Source of the DNA: Pseudodesulfovibrio sp.
Lineage (GTDB): Bacteria; Desulfobacterota; Desulfovibrionia; Desulfovibrionales; Desulfovibrionaceae
NCBI GenBank assembly: GCA_016342345.1
Contig: JAEINO010000007.1
Coordinates: 1-64,000 of the forward strand
Length of the DNA stretch: 64,000 nt
Direction: 5' to 3'
Positions 25,686 to 33,789 of the stretch are shown here, in pieces (positions within the stretch are counted from its first letter, which is position 1; the number at the start of each line of letters is the position of its first letter). The position numbers were made by a program, and so were the translations under genes. Under the pieces are notes generated by a model. It was not told the DNA's origin and searched no databases. It worked only from the letters and a program-made list of their open reading frames with translations.

Positions 25686-27413
25686 CTAGACCTTGGCTCC
25701 CTGGAGTTCGTCTTCATCGATGTCCCAGACAACGTTGTGGGGTGGCAATTTGTCGGTTTCGAAGAAACGCGGCAGCTTGTCGTCATATTTGGTGAATCCA
25801 GCGCGCTCATTGAAGAGCTGTTCATCCTTCATGCAGTTGATGCCCAGATTGATCAGATCATCGGTGGAGAAGGGTTTGCCGGTGTATGCGGCAACGAGGT
25901 CGGCCATGGCCTGTACTCCGTTTTCCGCATCCAGAACCGCAAAGGCCACAAACAGGCAGAAGCCCATGGAGTCGATAGCGGCAGTTGCAATCTGGAGATT
26001 CTTGGACAGTTCGATGTTGCCTTCCTTCTTGAGGCCGTCAACATCGCCGCCGACTTTCAGAATGTTCTGAGCGACAGCGTAACCGGCGGTGTGGTCGGCA
26101 CCCATGGCAGTGGTGGCGTAGGTAACGCCAACGCCCTTGACCGCGCGGGGGTCGTAAGCCGGCATGGACTGGCCCTTGACAGTAGGCAGACGGTCAACGC
26201 CGAATGCTCCACCAGCGAAATCAACACCGTTGCCAAGGATCATGCCCATGGGATCACCGCTGCCGACTTTGGAAACCAGTTCGATTGCGGCTTCTCCGTC
26301 ACCCCAGGGGATGATGCCGCCGTCCATTGCTATGGCGATGGCGTTGCCGATTTCAATTGTGTCCATACCTTTTTCATCACAGATTCGATCAAGCCTTGCT
26401 ATCTGATCGATGTCCTTGATCATGGCGTTGGCACCGAAAGCCCAGATTGTTTCATACTCGAAACCGGAAGTAAGGTATTCGCCGTTGGCATCATTGTACT
26501 GCTGTGAGCATTGAATGACACAGCCAGTATGACAGCCTTCCTTGACCTTGCCGCTGCGTGCTTCGATGTTCTCGGCGATTTTTTCGCCGGAGATGTCTGC
26601 GGCATGGTCGATCTGGCCCAGTCGGAAGTTTTTGCCAGGCATTGCTCCGGCTTCGTTGACGAGGTTCACGAGTATGGCTGTGCCGAAACCGGGCAGACCC
26701 TGGCCTGTGACCGGATGTCCTGTCAGGATATCAACCCATGTTTTGCGGGCGGTCTTGAATGTTTCGGCGTCAGCAGGTTCGACCTTGTTGTTCACGGCGG
26801 AATCAAGAATGATAGCCTTGATCTTCTTGGAACCCATGACAGCACCAGTGCCGCCGCGACCTGCGGAACGGGCGGGGCGTTTGTACGGGTCTGTGAACTG
26901 GATGGTGGCTGTCTTGCGGACGGTCTCACCAGCAGGGCCGATCAGGCCAGCAATCATCTTGTCGCCATATTCAGCCAGCAGTTTGTCGTGGGCCGGATAG
27001 TTGTCCATGCCGACGATGTCGCTTGCATCCCTGAATTCGACCTTGTTGTCGGAAATGAAGAGTGTGGAGAAGGGAGCCTCGTCAGCGGGTTTGTCTTCAA
27101 GGATAATGGCCAGAAGGTCCATCTTGGGCATTTTGTGTGCGAACAGGCCGCCGGAGTTGGACTCCTTGATGCCGCCAGTGAGCGGAGACTTGGTGCCCAC
27201 GGATAAACGTCCTGAGTTGGCTGCGGTAGAACCTCCCAAAATACCTGTGGCGAAGATCAGTTTGTTCTCGGCCGACAGCGGATGGCAATCTGCCGGTACT
27301 TCCTTGTTGATGACGCGGGATGTTAGTGCCCGGCCACCAAGATTGACGTAAGGTCCGACATCTTCGAAGTTATACTCTTTGGTGCGAGTGTTGATTCTGA
27401 GAATTTTAGGCAT
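25686..27413 (-). CDS. aor: Tungsten-containing aldehyde:ferredoxin oxidoreductase
   Basis: It oxidises aldehydes to acids, or runs in reverse, passing electrons to ferredoxin at a tungsten bis-pterin and a [4Fe-4S] cluster. The 575 residues include the N-terminal GGRALTSR pterin domain, a GRGGTGAVMGSK motif near 185-196, cluster ligands CHTGCVIQC near 289-297 and a fourth cysteine near 486 (MGFCLFV). The pterin motifs DTIEIGNA and DHTAGYA are also present. There is no signal peptide, so it is cytoplasmic. tupABC, moaD and the MoeB-like gene downstream on the same strand fit tungsten enzyme assembly. Confidence 0.95.
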   Translation of the reverse strand: MPKILRINTRTKEYNFEDVGPYVNLGGRALTSRVINKEVPADCHPLSAENKLIFATGILGGSTAANSGRLSVGTKSPLTGGIKESNSGGLFAHKMPKMDLLAIILEDKPADEAPFSTLFISDNKVEFRDASDIVGMDNYPAHDKLLAEYGDKMIAGLIGPAGETVRKTATIQFTDPYKRPARSAGRGGTGAVMGSKKIKAIILDSAVNNKVEPADAETFKTARKTWVDILTGHPVTGQGLPGFGTAILVNLVNEAGAMPGKNFRLGQIDHAADISGEKIAENIEARSGKVKEGCHTGCVIQCSQQYNDANGEYLTSGFEYETIWAFGANAMIKDIDQIARLDRICDEKGMDTIEIGNAIAIAMDGGIIPWGDGEAAIELVSKVGSGDPMGMILGNGVDFAGGAFGVDRLPTVKGQSMPAYDPRAVKGVGVTYATTAMGADHTAGYAVAQNILKVGGDVDGLKKEGNIELSKNLQIATAAIDSMGFCLFVAFAVLDAENGVQAMADLVAAYTGKPFSTDDLINLGINCMKDEQLFNERAGFTKYDDKLPRFFETDKLPPHNVVWDIDEDELQGAKV

Positions 27414-27596
27414 ATTGGTACCCTCAGTTTGTTGAAGATTGAGCGTCTGTATGCAAACGCGTATTTAAAATATGTTGCTATACTTTTTCTTTACACCCTT
27501 CATATAAAATGTGTCAAAGAAAACAGGCCATTGTGCTGAACAAGACATAATGTTTGAGGTTTGGGATTGTGGTATGGCATGAGTCTGGAGAAAATC

Positions 27597-28172
27597 ATGA
27601 ACAATGTTGACTGTCTGAAAATAAACATGAGAGCGGAAGCCTTGTCCGGGTGGAATTATCTATTGCAGAAAGGGTTTTTCTTGCAGGGACGGGCCGGAAT
27701 GTCGGTGCGTGAATTCCTTCGGGAAACATTGGCCTGGGATGATTCTCTGATCGACAGCGAGGTCAGGACCGTGTTTTTGAATAATAGCCCGGTGGACGAC
27801 ATCGATGCAGTTCATATCAAGGCTGGAGATCGGATGGCCTTGGGAAGTGCCATGCCCGGGATTGTCGGTATTTGCATGGGGCGCGATAATCCCTACAAGG
27901 AATTCCGACGGGATATATCCATAGCTGAAAATAGTGCTGACGAAAGCAGTGCTTTGGTTTCTGTCTTTACAAAAATATTCAGTACATTGGCGGTTTATAC
28001 AGGTGAAGGTGTTCTCAAGAGAGGGGTTACGGTCAATGCGGGCCAACTTGCTGAACTCCTTGAAGGACGGATGGAGCTTGTGCGCGAGGTGGTCGGGATG
28101 GACCTCGGCGAGTTGATTCCCCGGCTTCAAGCGGAAGAGGGCGATGTGCTGGTGGCTGTGGAGTTCAGCTGA
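27597..28172 (+). CDS. Hypothetical protein with possible beta-grasp segment, divergent from aor
   Basis: A 191-residue soluble protein I do not recognise. The start ATG 27597 follows TCTGGAGAAAATC at good spacing. Residues about 35-95 (MSVREFLRETL, VFLNNSPVDD, VHIKAGDRMALGSAMPGIVG) resemble the strand-helix-NG-GD pattern of ThiS/MoaD-like beta-grasp domains, though no terminal GG exists. The C-terminal half is helical. It shares a 180-base divergent region with aor, so a link with the tungsten enzyme is plausible but unproven. Confidence 0.65.
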   Translation: MNNVDCLKINMRAEALSGWNYLLQKGFFLQGRAGMSVREFLRETLAWDDSLIDSEVRTVFLNNSPVDDIDAVHIKAGDRMALGSAMPGIVGICMGRDNPYKEFRRDISIAENSADESSALVSVFTKIFSTLAVYTGEGVLKRGVTVNAGQLAELLEGRMELVREVVGMDLGELIPRLQAEEGDVLVAVEFS

Positions 28173-28205
28173 TCCGGCCTTGCAGGGCGTGCAAGGAGAT
28201 AGCCT

Positions 28206-28553
28206 CTATTTTGTGTTCGGGCAGCCCAGTTCGGTGCTATATTGTCTCAATTTGCGAATTTGTTTTTTCAGTTTGTTCTGCCTGAACATGTCCTCAGCGA
28301 CCATGTTATGGCGGTTGGTATAGAGAGCGGAATTGATTCTTTTGCAGGCCGTCATTCTTTCTTGATCAGGCAATCCTTCCAGTGATTCTCCATAATTTTC
28401 TACAGCCTTGCGATACGTTTTTTCAGCTATGCGATAATCGGAATCCGCCTGATTTCGTGCACCGCTCCTGTACGATTGGGCAAAGCCGGGGGCGGCGATC
28501 AGGCAAACGAGAAAGGCAATTGTAAAAAGTGTGACCAGATTTTTTATTCTCAT
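28206..28553 (-). CDS. Small exported protein of unknown function
   Basis: 115 residues from the ATG at 28553, which follows GGAGCACAGC. A signal peptide (residues 1-25, cleavage after GFAQ or nearby) precedes a mature part of about 90 residues that is charged and helical. Two cysteines in the mature part (TACKRINS and ELGCPNTK) could form a disulfide. Function unknown; it is not obviously linked to its neighbours. Confidence 0.7.
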   Translation of the reverse strand: MRIKNLVTLFTIAFLVCLIAAPGFAQSYRSGARNQADSDYRIAEKTYRKAVENYGESLEGLPDQERMTACKRINSALYTNRHNMVAEDMFRQNKLKKQIRKLRQYSTELGCPNTK

Positions 28554-28643
28554 GCTGTGCTCCAATGATTGATGTGTTGAAAGGAAATTAGCATGTTGTG
28601 AGGAAGAGCAAAAGCGTTCATTGATTTTACTGGATGTTTAAAA

Positions 28644-28676
28644 GGAAAAACGGCCCCGGATAACCGGAACCGTTTT
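28644..28676 (-). terminator. Rho-independent terminator after tRNA-Val
   Basis: On the minus strand AAAACGGTTCCGG and CCGGGGCCGTTTT pair with a two-base mismatch around TTAT and end in TTTTTCC. It lies nine bases past the tRNA CCA end. Confidence 0.85.
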
Positions 28677-28684
28677 GCATTCGC

Positions 28685-28761
28685 TGGTGGGCGATACAAG
28701 ATTCGAACTTGTGACTTCCACCGTGTGAAGGTGACACTCTAACCAGCTGAGTTAATCGCCC
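28685..28761 (-). tRNA. tRNA-Val(CAC)
   Basis: A full 77-base cloverleaf on the minus strand. Acceptor strands GGGCGAT and ATCGCCC pair; the D arm reads AGCTGGTTAGAGT, and the T arm GTTCGAATC. The seven-base anticodon loop TTCACAC gives CAC. The 3' CCA is encoded (28685-28687). Confidence 0.96.
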
Positions 28762-28839
28762 ATGATATTTCCCTGTACGGGCATGCGCCCAACGGGGAGC
28801 AAAGATATATCCGCAAGACTTTTTGTTTGCAAGCCTTTT

Positions 28840-30945
28840 TTATTGGTTTTTGGCACAATCCCCGCTCAGACATTCCTGATTTTCAGAACCATCCCGATTG
28901 TAGCAGGTCAGACCGCATCTCAGGCATCTGCATGTCTCGTGTTTTGCTTCTTCCTCGTTCAAAGCCCCTTCGATTTCCTTGAAGGTGCAGACGCGTTCGT
29001 TGCATTCAGTCAGGTGTGGAATTTTTGATCGCGCGCGAATCCCTACATCGGGAACATCCGTAAACATGGTGTACGGGATCATGTCCCGTTGCAATTTGTG
29101 CGAGACGTGCGGCGTGCCTTCGTTGATGTATTGGTGAATAGAACGGGCTGCCTTCCTGCCTTCGCCAAGGGCGGTGATCACAAGGGCAGGACCGGTATGC
29201 ATGTCCCCACCTGTGAAGACATTGGGCATTGCGGTCTGGAGAGTGTCAGGGTGGGCACCTAGTGTACGCCACTTGGTTTCTTCCAGGGTGCAGGCACCGG
29301 ATTCGTCATACAGGCAGGACAGTTCTGGTTTCTGGCCGATGGCGGTATAGATGTTGTCAACTTCCAGAATTTTTTCCGAACCCTGGATGGGCATGGGTTT
29401 GCGTCTGCCCGAGGCATCCGGTTCGCCCAGTTTCATCTGGATGTATTCGATATGGGTGACCTTCCTGGATTCGTCGGCAATGATTCTGGTTGGTGAAGCC
29501 AGGTAGAGAAAATTGACATTTTCTTCTTCTGCAGCAACGATTTCCTCTTTGTTGGCGGGCATTTCATCTCTGGTGCGGCGGTACATGAGCGTGACGTCTG
29601 CGCCAAGGCGGACGCTGGTGCGTGCCGCGTCGATTGCAGTGTTGCCGCCACCGATAACGACAACTTTTTTGCCGGTTCCGGTTTCAACGCCGAGACCTAT
29701 CTTGGTCAGGAATTCGGTTCCGGTTTCAACGCCAATGCTGTCCTCGTTGTCGATGCGAAGGTTCATGTTCATCCATGCACCGATTCCGAGGAATACGGCT
29801 TCAAATCCATCTTTAGTCAGGGAATTGAGGTCGAAATCCTTGCCGAAGAATTTTTCATGTTCCACGTCGATGCCGAGATTCAGGATGCCTTCTATTTCCC
29901 AATCCAGGACATTCTTGGGCAACCTGTATTCAGGGATACCGTATCTGAGTTGTCCGCCCAGTTTGGGCATGGATTCGAAAATGGTCGGACTGTGGCCCAG
30001 ACGGCGAAGAAAGTAGGCACAGGACAATCCGGCGGGGCCACCTCCGACAACGGCGACCTTGCGGCCTGTGTCTGGTGCGCAGGAGATGGGCAGCCGTTGA
30101 CCCGAGTTCATTTCCCAGTCAGCCACGAAACGCTTGACCATGTTGATGCCCACGGGTTCGTCTACGTGACCACGACGGCAGACCCCTTCGCAGGGGTGCG
30201 GGCAGATGCGGCCAATGGAGAGCGGCATGGGAATGCGTTCGCGGATGGTTCCCAGTGCTCCGGCATAATCGCCGCGAGATGCCTGTTCTATGTAACGGGG
30301 AATGTTGATTTCTCCGGGACAGCGTTGGCGACAGGGAGCAAGGCAATCCGTGGTTTCATTGAGGTGCATGATGCGTGCGGACATGCCCCAAATGGTAATG
30401 ACGCCGCGAGGGCATACCTGGGCGCAGCCACCACAGGCGGTGCAGAGCTCGGGGTTGACTACGGGGTAGCCGTTGGGTCCCATTTCAATGGCACCGAACT
30501 GGCAGGCACCGACGCAGGTACCGAAACCCAGGCATCCTTCGGGACACAGTTTGGAGCCGTTGTACAAAAGGTGTTGCGCTCTGCAATCCTTTGCACCTTC
30601 ATAAATGTATACATCTTCGGCGCGGCTGCCGCCGGTGCAGTCCACAAAAGCGAATTGTTTTTCCATGGAAGAAAATTCAAGTCCCATGATTGTTGCCACG
30701 TTTGCGGCAACTTCGTCTCCGCCAATGACGCAGACCGTGGCCCCGGCTTTGCCTTCGACAACACCCTGGGCTGCTCCGGCGCATCCTGGATAGCCGCAAC
30801 CGCCGCAGTTGGCTCCGGCCAGTACGCTTTCAACCTGTGCAATGCGAGGGTCTTCATAAACATATAGCATCTTGGATGCCACGGCCAGGATGATGGCTGC
30901 CGTGAGTCCAATGCCGAAAAGGACGAGTACCGATGCTGTGATCAT
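28840..30945 (-). CDS. rnfB: RnfB fused to a GltD-like NAD(P)/FAD oxidoreductase
   Basis: RnfB relays electrons from ferredoxin into the Rnf membrane complex. This 701-residue form has an N-terminal membrane anchor (1-25), the RnfB four-cysteine cluster ANCGGCGYPGC at 45-55 and a later C, and two [4Fe-4S] motifs (CLGFGTCVGAC and CTACGGCAQVCP) to about residue 190. Then comes a complete GltD-like unit: DCLAPCRQRCP Fe-S domain, FAD loop VVGGGPAGLSCAY near 300, NAD(P) loop VIGGGNTAIDAAR near 430, GGDMHTGP and a cysteine-rich tail (CRCLRCGLTC). Normal RnfB is under 300 residues. Start ATG 30945 follows TAGGAG. It ends the rnf operon. Confidence 0.93.
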   Translation of the reverse strand: MITASVLVLFGIGLTAAIILAVASKMLYVYEDPRIAQVESVLAGANCGGCGYPGCAGAAQGVVEGKAGATVCVIGGDEVAANVATIMGLEFSSMEKQFAFVDCTGGSRAEDVYIYEGAKDCRAQHLLYNGSKLCPEGCLGFGTCVGACQFGAIEMGPNGYPVVNPELCTACGGCAQVCPRGVITIWGMSARIMHLNETTDCLAPCRQRCPGEINIPRYIEQASRGDYAGALGTIRERIPMPLSIGRICPHPCEGVCRRGHVDEPVGINMVKRFVADWEMNSGQRLPISCAPDTGRKVAVVGGGPAGLSCAYFLRRLGHSPTIFESMPKLGGQLRYGIPEYRLPKNVLDWEIEGILNLGIDVEHEKFFGKDFDLNSLTKDGFEAVFLGIGAWMNMNLRIDNEDSIGVETGTEFLTKIGLGVETGTGKKVVVIGGGNTAIDAARTSVRLGADVTLMYRRTRDEMPANKEEIVAAEEENVNFLYLASPTRIIADESRKVTHIEYIQMKLGEPDASGRRKPMPIQGSEKILEVDNIYTAIGQKPELSCLYDESGACTLEETKWRTLGAHPDTLQTAMPNVFTGGDMHTGPALVITALGEGRKAARSIHQYINEGTPHVSHKLQRDMIPYTMFTDVPDVGIRARSKIPHLTECNERVCTFKEIEGALNEEEAKHETCRCLRCGLTCYNRDGSENQECLSGDCAKNQ

Positions 30946-30955
30946 ATATATGCTC

Positions 30956-31531
30956 CTAGGAGGCCATGCCCTTGAAGGCAAAGAAGGCCAGCGACATGAG
31001 TCCGGCCAGGATAAGGGCCAGAGGGGTTCCCTTGAGGCTGACAGGGACCCGTGCCAGGTCAAGCCGTTCGCGTATTCCGGCCAGGATTACGAGGGCGAGC
31101 ATGAAACCGACGCCGGACGCAATGGAAAAGATGATGGTTTCAACGAGTGAGAATTCTTCGCGCTGGCAGATGATGGCGATACCGAGCACTGCGCAGTTGG
31201 TGGTTATCAGGGGCAGGAATATGCCTAGGGATCTGTACAGCGGCGGTACGGCTTTTTTCAGGAACATTTCAACGAACTGCACCAGCGAGGCGATGACCAG
31301 AATAAAGGTGATAGTCTGAAGGTAATTCAAGTCGTTGGGAGCCAGCAGGTATTTCTGGACGCACCACGTGATGGCAGCAGCCAGGGTTGCCACGAACACG
31401 ACAGCCAAGCCCATTCCCATGGCCACGCCCGAGTCCTTGGACGTGCCGATGAACGGGCAGTTGCCGAGATACTGGGCCAAAACAATGTTGTTGACGAATA
31501 TGGCGGCGATGATGAGAACGAAGTAATCCAT
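30956..31531 (-). CDS. rnfA: Rnf electron transport complex subunit A
   Basis: An integral membrane subunit of 191 residues with six predicted helices, homologous to NqrE. Recognisable stretches are AAIFVNNIVLAQYLGNCPF near 10-28, a conserved cysteine pair flanking the membrane [2Fe-2S] site (C25 and the TNCAVLG cysteine near 110), and the family-typical GVGFMLALVILAGIRERL. It lies 10 bases before rnfB and 10 after rnfE. Confidence 0.94.
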   Translation of the reverse strand: MDYFVLIIAAIFVNNIVLAQYLGNCPFIGTSKDSGVAMGMGLAVVFVATLAAAITWCVQKYLLAPNDLNYLQTITFILVIASLVQFVEMFLKKAVPPLYRSLGIFLPLITTNCAVLGIAIICQREEFSLVETIIFSIASGVGFMLALVILAGIRERLDLARVPVSLKGTPLALILAGLMSLAFFAFKGMAS

Positions 31532-31540
31532 GACGTCCTC

Positions 31541-32218
31541 CTACATTCCGGGTTTGGTGGCACACATGCCACAACTCTTGCAGTCGTGAACCGGGCCGGT
31601 GATGGCTTCCAGTCCCTTGTTTTTGCGCTGCCAGTTGGTCAGGGTATTCATTCCGGCAAGGATGAGTCCCAGGCAGACGAATGCACCGGGAGCTTCGATC
31701 ATGAAGGTGAACGGTTGGAACCAGTCGCCCATGACCTGCATGCCGAACCATGTGCCGTATCCGAAGAGTTCGCGGATGGACCCGAGGAAGGTCAGGGACA
31801 GGGTGAATCCAACGCCCATGCCAAGGCCATCGGCAACGGCCAGATGAACGGGGTTTTTGGAGGCAAAGGCTTCGGCCCGGCCCAGAATGATGCAGTTGAC
31901 AACGATCAGCGGAACAAAAATGCCGAGTTGCAGGTAGAGCGGGTAGGCATATGTCTGCATGAGGAGTTCGACGCAGACGACCAGGGAGGCTGCCACGACG
32001 ATGAAGCAGGCTATGCGGACCTTGGCCGGGATGAGCTTGCGCAGCATTGAGACCAGCATGTTGGACAAAGCCAGTACGAAGATGACCGCCAAACCCATGC
32101 CAAAGCCGTTGTCGGCGGTTTTTGTAACTGCCAGCACCGGGCATAGGCCGAGTACCAGCTTGAATGGAGGGAGGTCCTTCCAGAGACCCTTCGAGAATTC
32201 TTTCCACAATCTGCTCAT
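31541..32218 (-). CDS. rnfE: Rnf electron transport complex subunit E
   Basis: A 225-residue membrane subunit homologous to NqrD, paralogous to RnfA. It starts with the family's WKEFSKGLWKDLPPFKLVLGLCP segment, followed by six hydrophobic helices, with NCIILGRAEAFASKNP near 105-120. The last 20 residues are unusual for RnfE: CKSCGMCATKPGM resembles a metal or Fe-S motif (C-x2-C-x2-C). Confidence 0.93.
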   Translation of the reverse strand: MSRLWKEFSKGLWKDLPPFKLVLGLCPVLAVTKTADNGFGMGLAVIFVLALSNMLVSMLRKLIPAKVRIACFIVVAASLVVCVELLMQTYAYPLYLQLGIFVPLIVVNCIILGRAEAFASKNPVHLAVADGLGMGVGFTLSLTFLGSIRELFGYGTWFGMQVMGDWFQPFTFMIEAPGAFVCLGLILAGMNTLTNWQRKNKGLEAITGPVHDCKSCGMCATKPGM

Positions 32219-32227
32219 GACTCTATC

Positions 32228-32806
32228 CTAAGACTCCCAGGCTGTGGGGAGTTTGTCCTTGATTTGGTTGAATATGTTTACGGCTTCGTTGACCGCACTC
32301 ACGGTGCCGGTAGATGATATGGTTGCCCCGGAAATGGCTGCTATGTTGCCGCCCTGTTTCTTGAGTGCGATCTTGTCCGTAGAATGGCCTGAAAACTGAT
32401 CACGGAATTCCGGTTCTACTACGCGTGCGCCCAGACCGGGAGTTTCCTTCAGGGTTGTGATGCCGATGCCTTCGAGTTTGCTGCCGTCCGTGACAAAGCC
32501 GACCATGACGCCGATGTTGCCGCCATACCCTTTGCCAAAGGTTTCAAAGGCTACGCCGGTGAGTTTGCCGTCCTTCATGGCCGGGAAGACTGTGATCGGG
32601 CCGCTAGGCAGATCAAATGTCTTGCGATCCTTGACCGGGTTGTTGTCGTAATTGCTGAATATCTGTTTAAGGGACGGGCCTTGAACGTAGGTCATAACCT
32701 GTTCTTCAATGCGTTCGCTGGTGGCTTGGCGCACTGTGGCTAGTGTTAGGCCTGACAGACCGCAAATCAGGGAGAGGACGAAGATCATCTTCAGCATTTC
32801 TCGCAT
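32228..32806 (-). CDS. rnfG: Rnf electron transport complex subunit G
   Basis: The periplasm-facing flavoprotein subunit of 192 residues. One N-terminal membrane helix (about 5-25) is followed by an FMN-binding domain; the covalent FMN threonine sits in SGATISST near residue 167. ETPGLGARVVEPEFRDQF is another family motif. ATG 32806 follows GAGGAGGGCG; the frame is open further upstream but only as an overlap with rnfD. It overlaps the rnfD end by 16 bases. Confidence 0.93.
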   Translation of the reverse strand: MREMLKMIFVLSLICGLSGLTLATVRQATSERIEEQVMTYVQGPSLKQIFSNYDNNPVKDRKTFDLPSGPITVFPAMKDGKLTGVAFETFGKGYGGNIGVMVGFVTDGSKLEGIGITTLKETPGLGARVVEPEFRDQFSGHSTDKIALKKQGGNIAAISGATISSTGTVSAVNEAVNIFNQIKDKLPTAWES

Positions 32807-33789
32807 GTTGCGCCCTCCTCGTCTTTGGAAGAATATGAGAACGGGCCGCCAAATGGTTTGGGGCGTATGCGGTCCAGCAGCGGAGTGAACAGATTGGTCA
32901 GTAATATGGCGAACGGTACACCGTCCGGGTAGATGCCGTATACACGGATGATGATGACCATGGTTCCGGCAATGAGTCCGAACAGGAGGCAGGGAATGAG
33001 TCCGATGGGCGACGATGCTGAATCGGTGGCAAGGAAAAAGGCTCCGAAGATCGTGCCACCTGCCAGGAGGTGGAACATGGGTGGAGCATATGTGGTTGGA
33101 TCGATCAGTTGATATATCCAGGTCGTGATCAAAATGCCTGCGATGAATCCGGTGGGGATTTCCCATCTGACGTGGCGGCGAATGAGCAGGAATGCGCCAC
33201 CGAGGAGCAGGGCTATCACCTGGACTTCGCCGAGTCCGCCGAGTTGTTCGCCTATGAGCAGTGTTGATGATTGAATGGATTGGATGGAATCAAGACCGAA
33301 ATATTTCAATTGCTGCAACGGGGCCGGGAGGTTGGATGACAGCATGGTTGCATTGGTGTCCATGACTGTACCCCAGGAAATGCGGCAGACTGCCCAGCCG
33401 ACAACAGGGGCGCAGAGCGGACTGGCTCCCAGTCCTCCGAAGATCATTTTTCCGAGGATAATGCTTGATGCTGCGCCAACGGTTACCAGCCACCACGGGG
33501 CAGAGGCTGGAAGCAGGAAGGAGAAGAGCAACCCCGTGAGCAGTCCGCTGAAGTCGTCGATGGATTGCTTTCTTCCCATGATTTTGTTGCAGATGGCCTC
33601 GGTGGTTACGGCTACGGCACAAGAAAGGGCCATGACCCTTAATGCGCCCATGCCGAACATGTAGGTTGCCATGAGTGCGGCAGGCATAAGTGCCGCAATG
33701 GTTTCAATCATGTAGCCTTTTATCGTCCGACCGCAATGAACGTGGGGGGGGACGGATACTGTCAGTATCGGTTCAAGCGGTTTATTCAT
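32791..33789 (-). CDS. rnfD: Rnf electron transport complex subunit D
   Basis: A 332-residue membrane subunit homologous to NqrB, with about nine to ten helices. It carries the SVPPHVHCGRTI N-terminus and KMIFGGLGASP. The covalent FMN site, usually SGAT in this family, reads here DTNATML near residue 145, keeping the threonine but changing both residues before it. PDGVPFAILLTNLFTPLLD near the C-terminus is canonical. It overlaps rnfC by four bases and rnfG by 16. Confidence 0.93.
   Translation of the reverse strand: MNKPLEPILTVSVPPHVHCGRTIKGYMIETIAALMPAALMATYMFGMGALRVMALSCAVAVTTEAICNKIMGRKQSIDDFSGLLTGLLFSFLLPASAPWWLVTVGAASSIILGKMIFGGLGASPLCAPVVGWAVCRISWGTVMDTNATMLSSNLPAPLQQLKYFGLDSIQSIQSSTLLIGEQLGGLGEVQVIALLLGGAFLLIRRHVRWEIPTGFIAGILITTWIYQLIDPTTYAPPMFHLLAGGTIFGAFFLATDSASSPIGLIPCLLFGLIAGTMVIIIRVYGIYPDGVPFAILLTNLFTPLLDRIRPKPFGGPFSYSSKDEEGATCEKC

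Noticed and set aside
28762-28839. Possible promoter for tRNA-Val (TTGCAA...TATATC)
   Set aside because: Both boxes match weakly and the predicted start lies about 50 bases from the tRNA.
29857-30867. A 336-residue frame opposite rnfB
   Set aside because: The minus-strand RnfB/GltD motifs are continuous there; the plus-strand product is a shadow.
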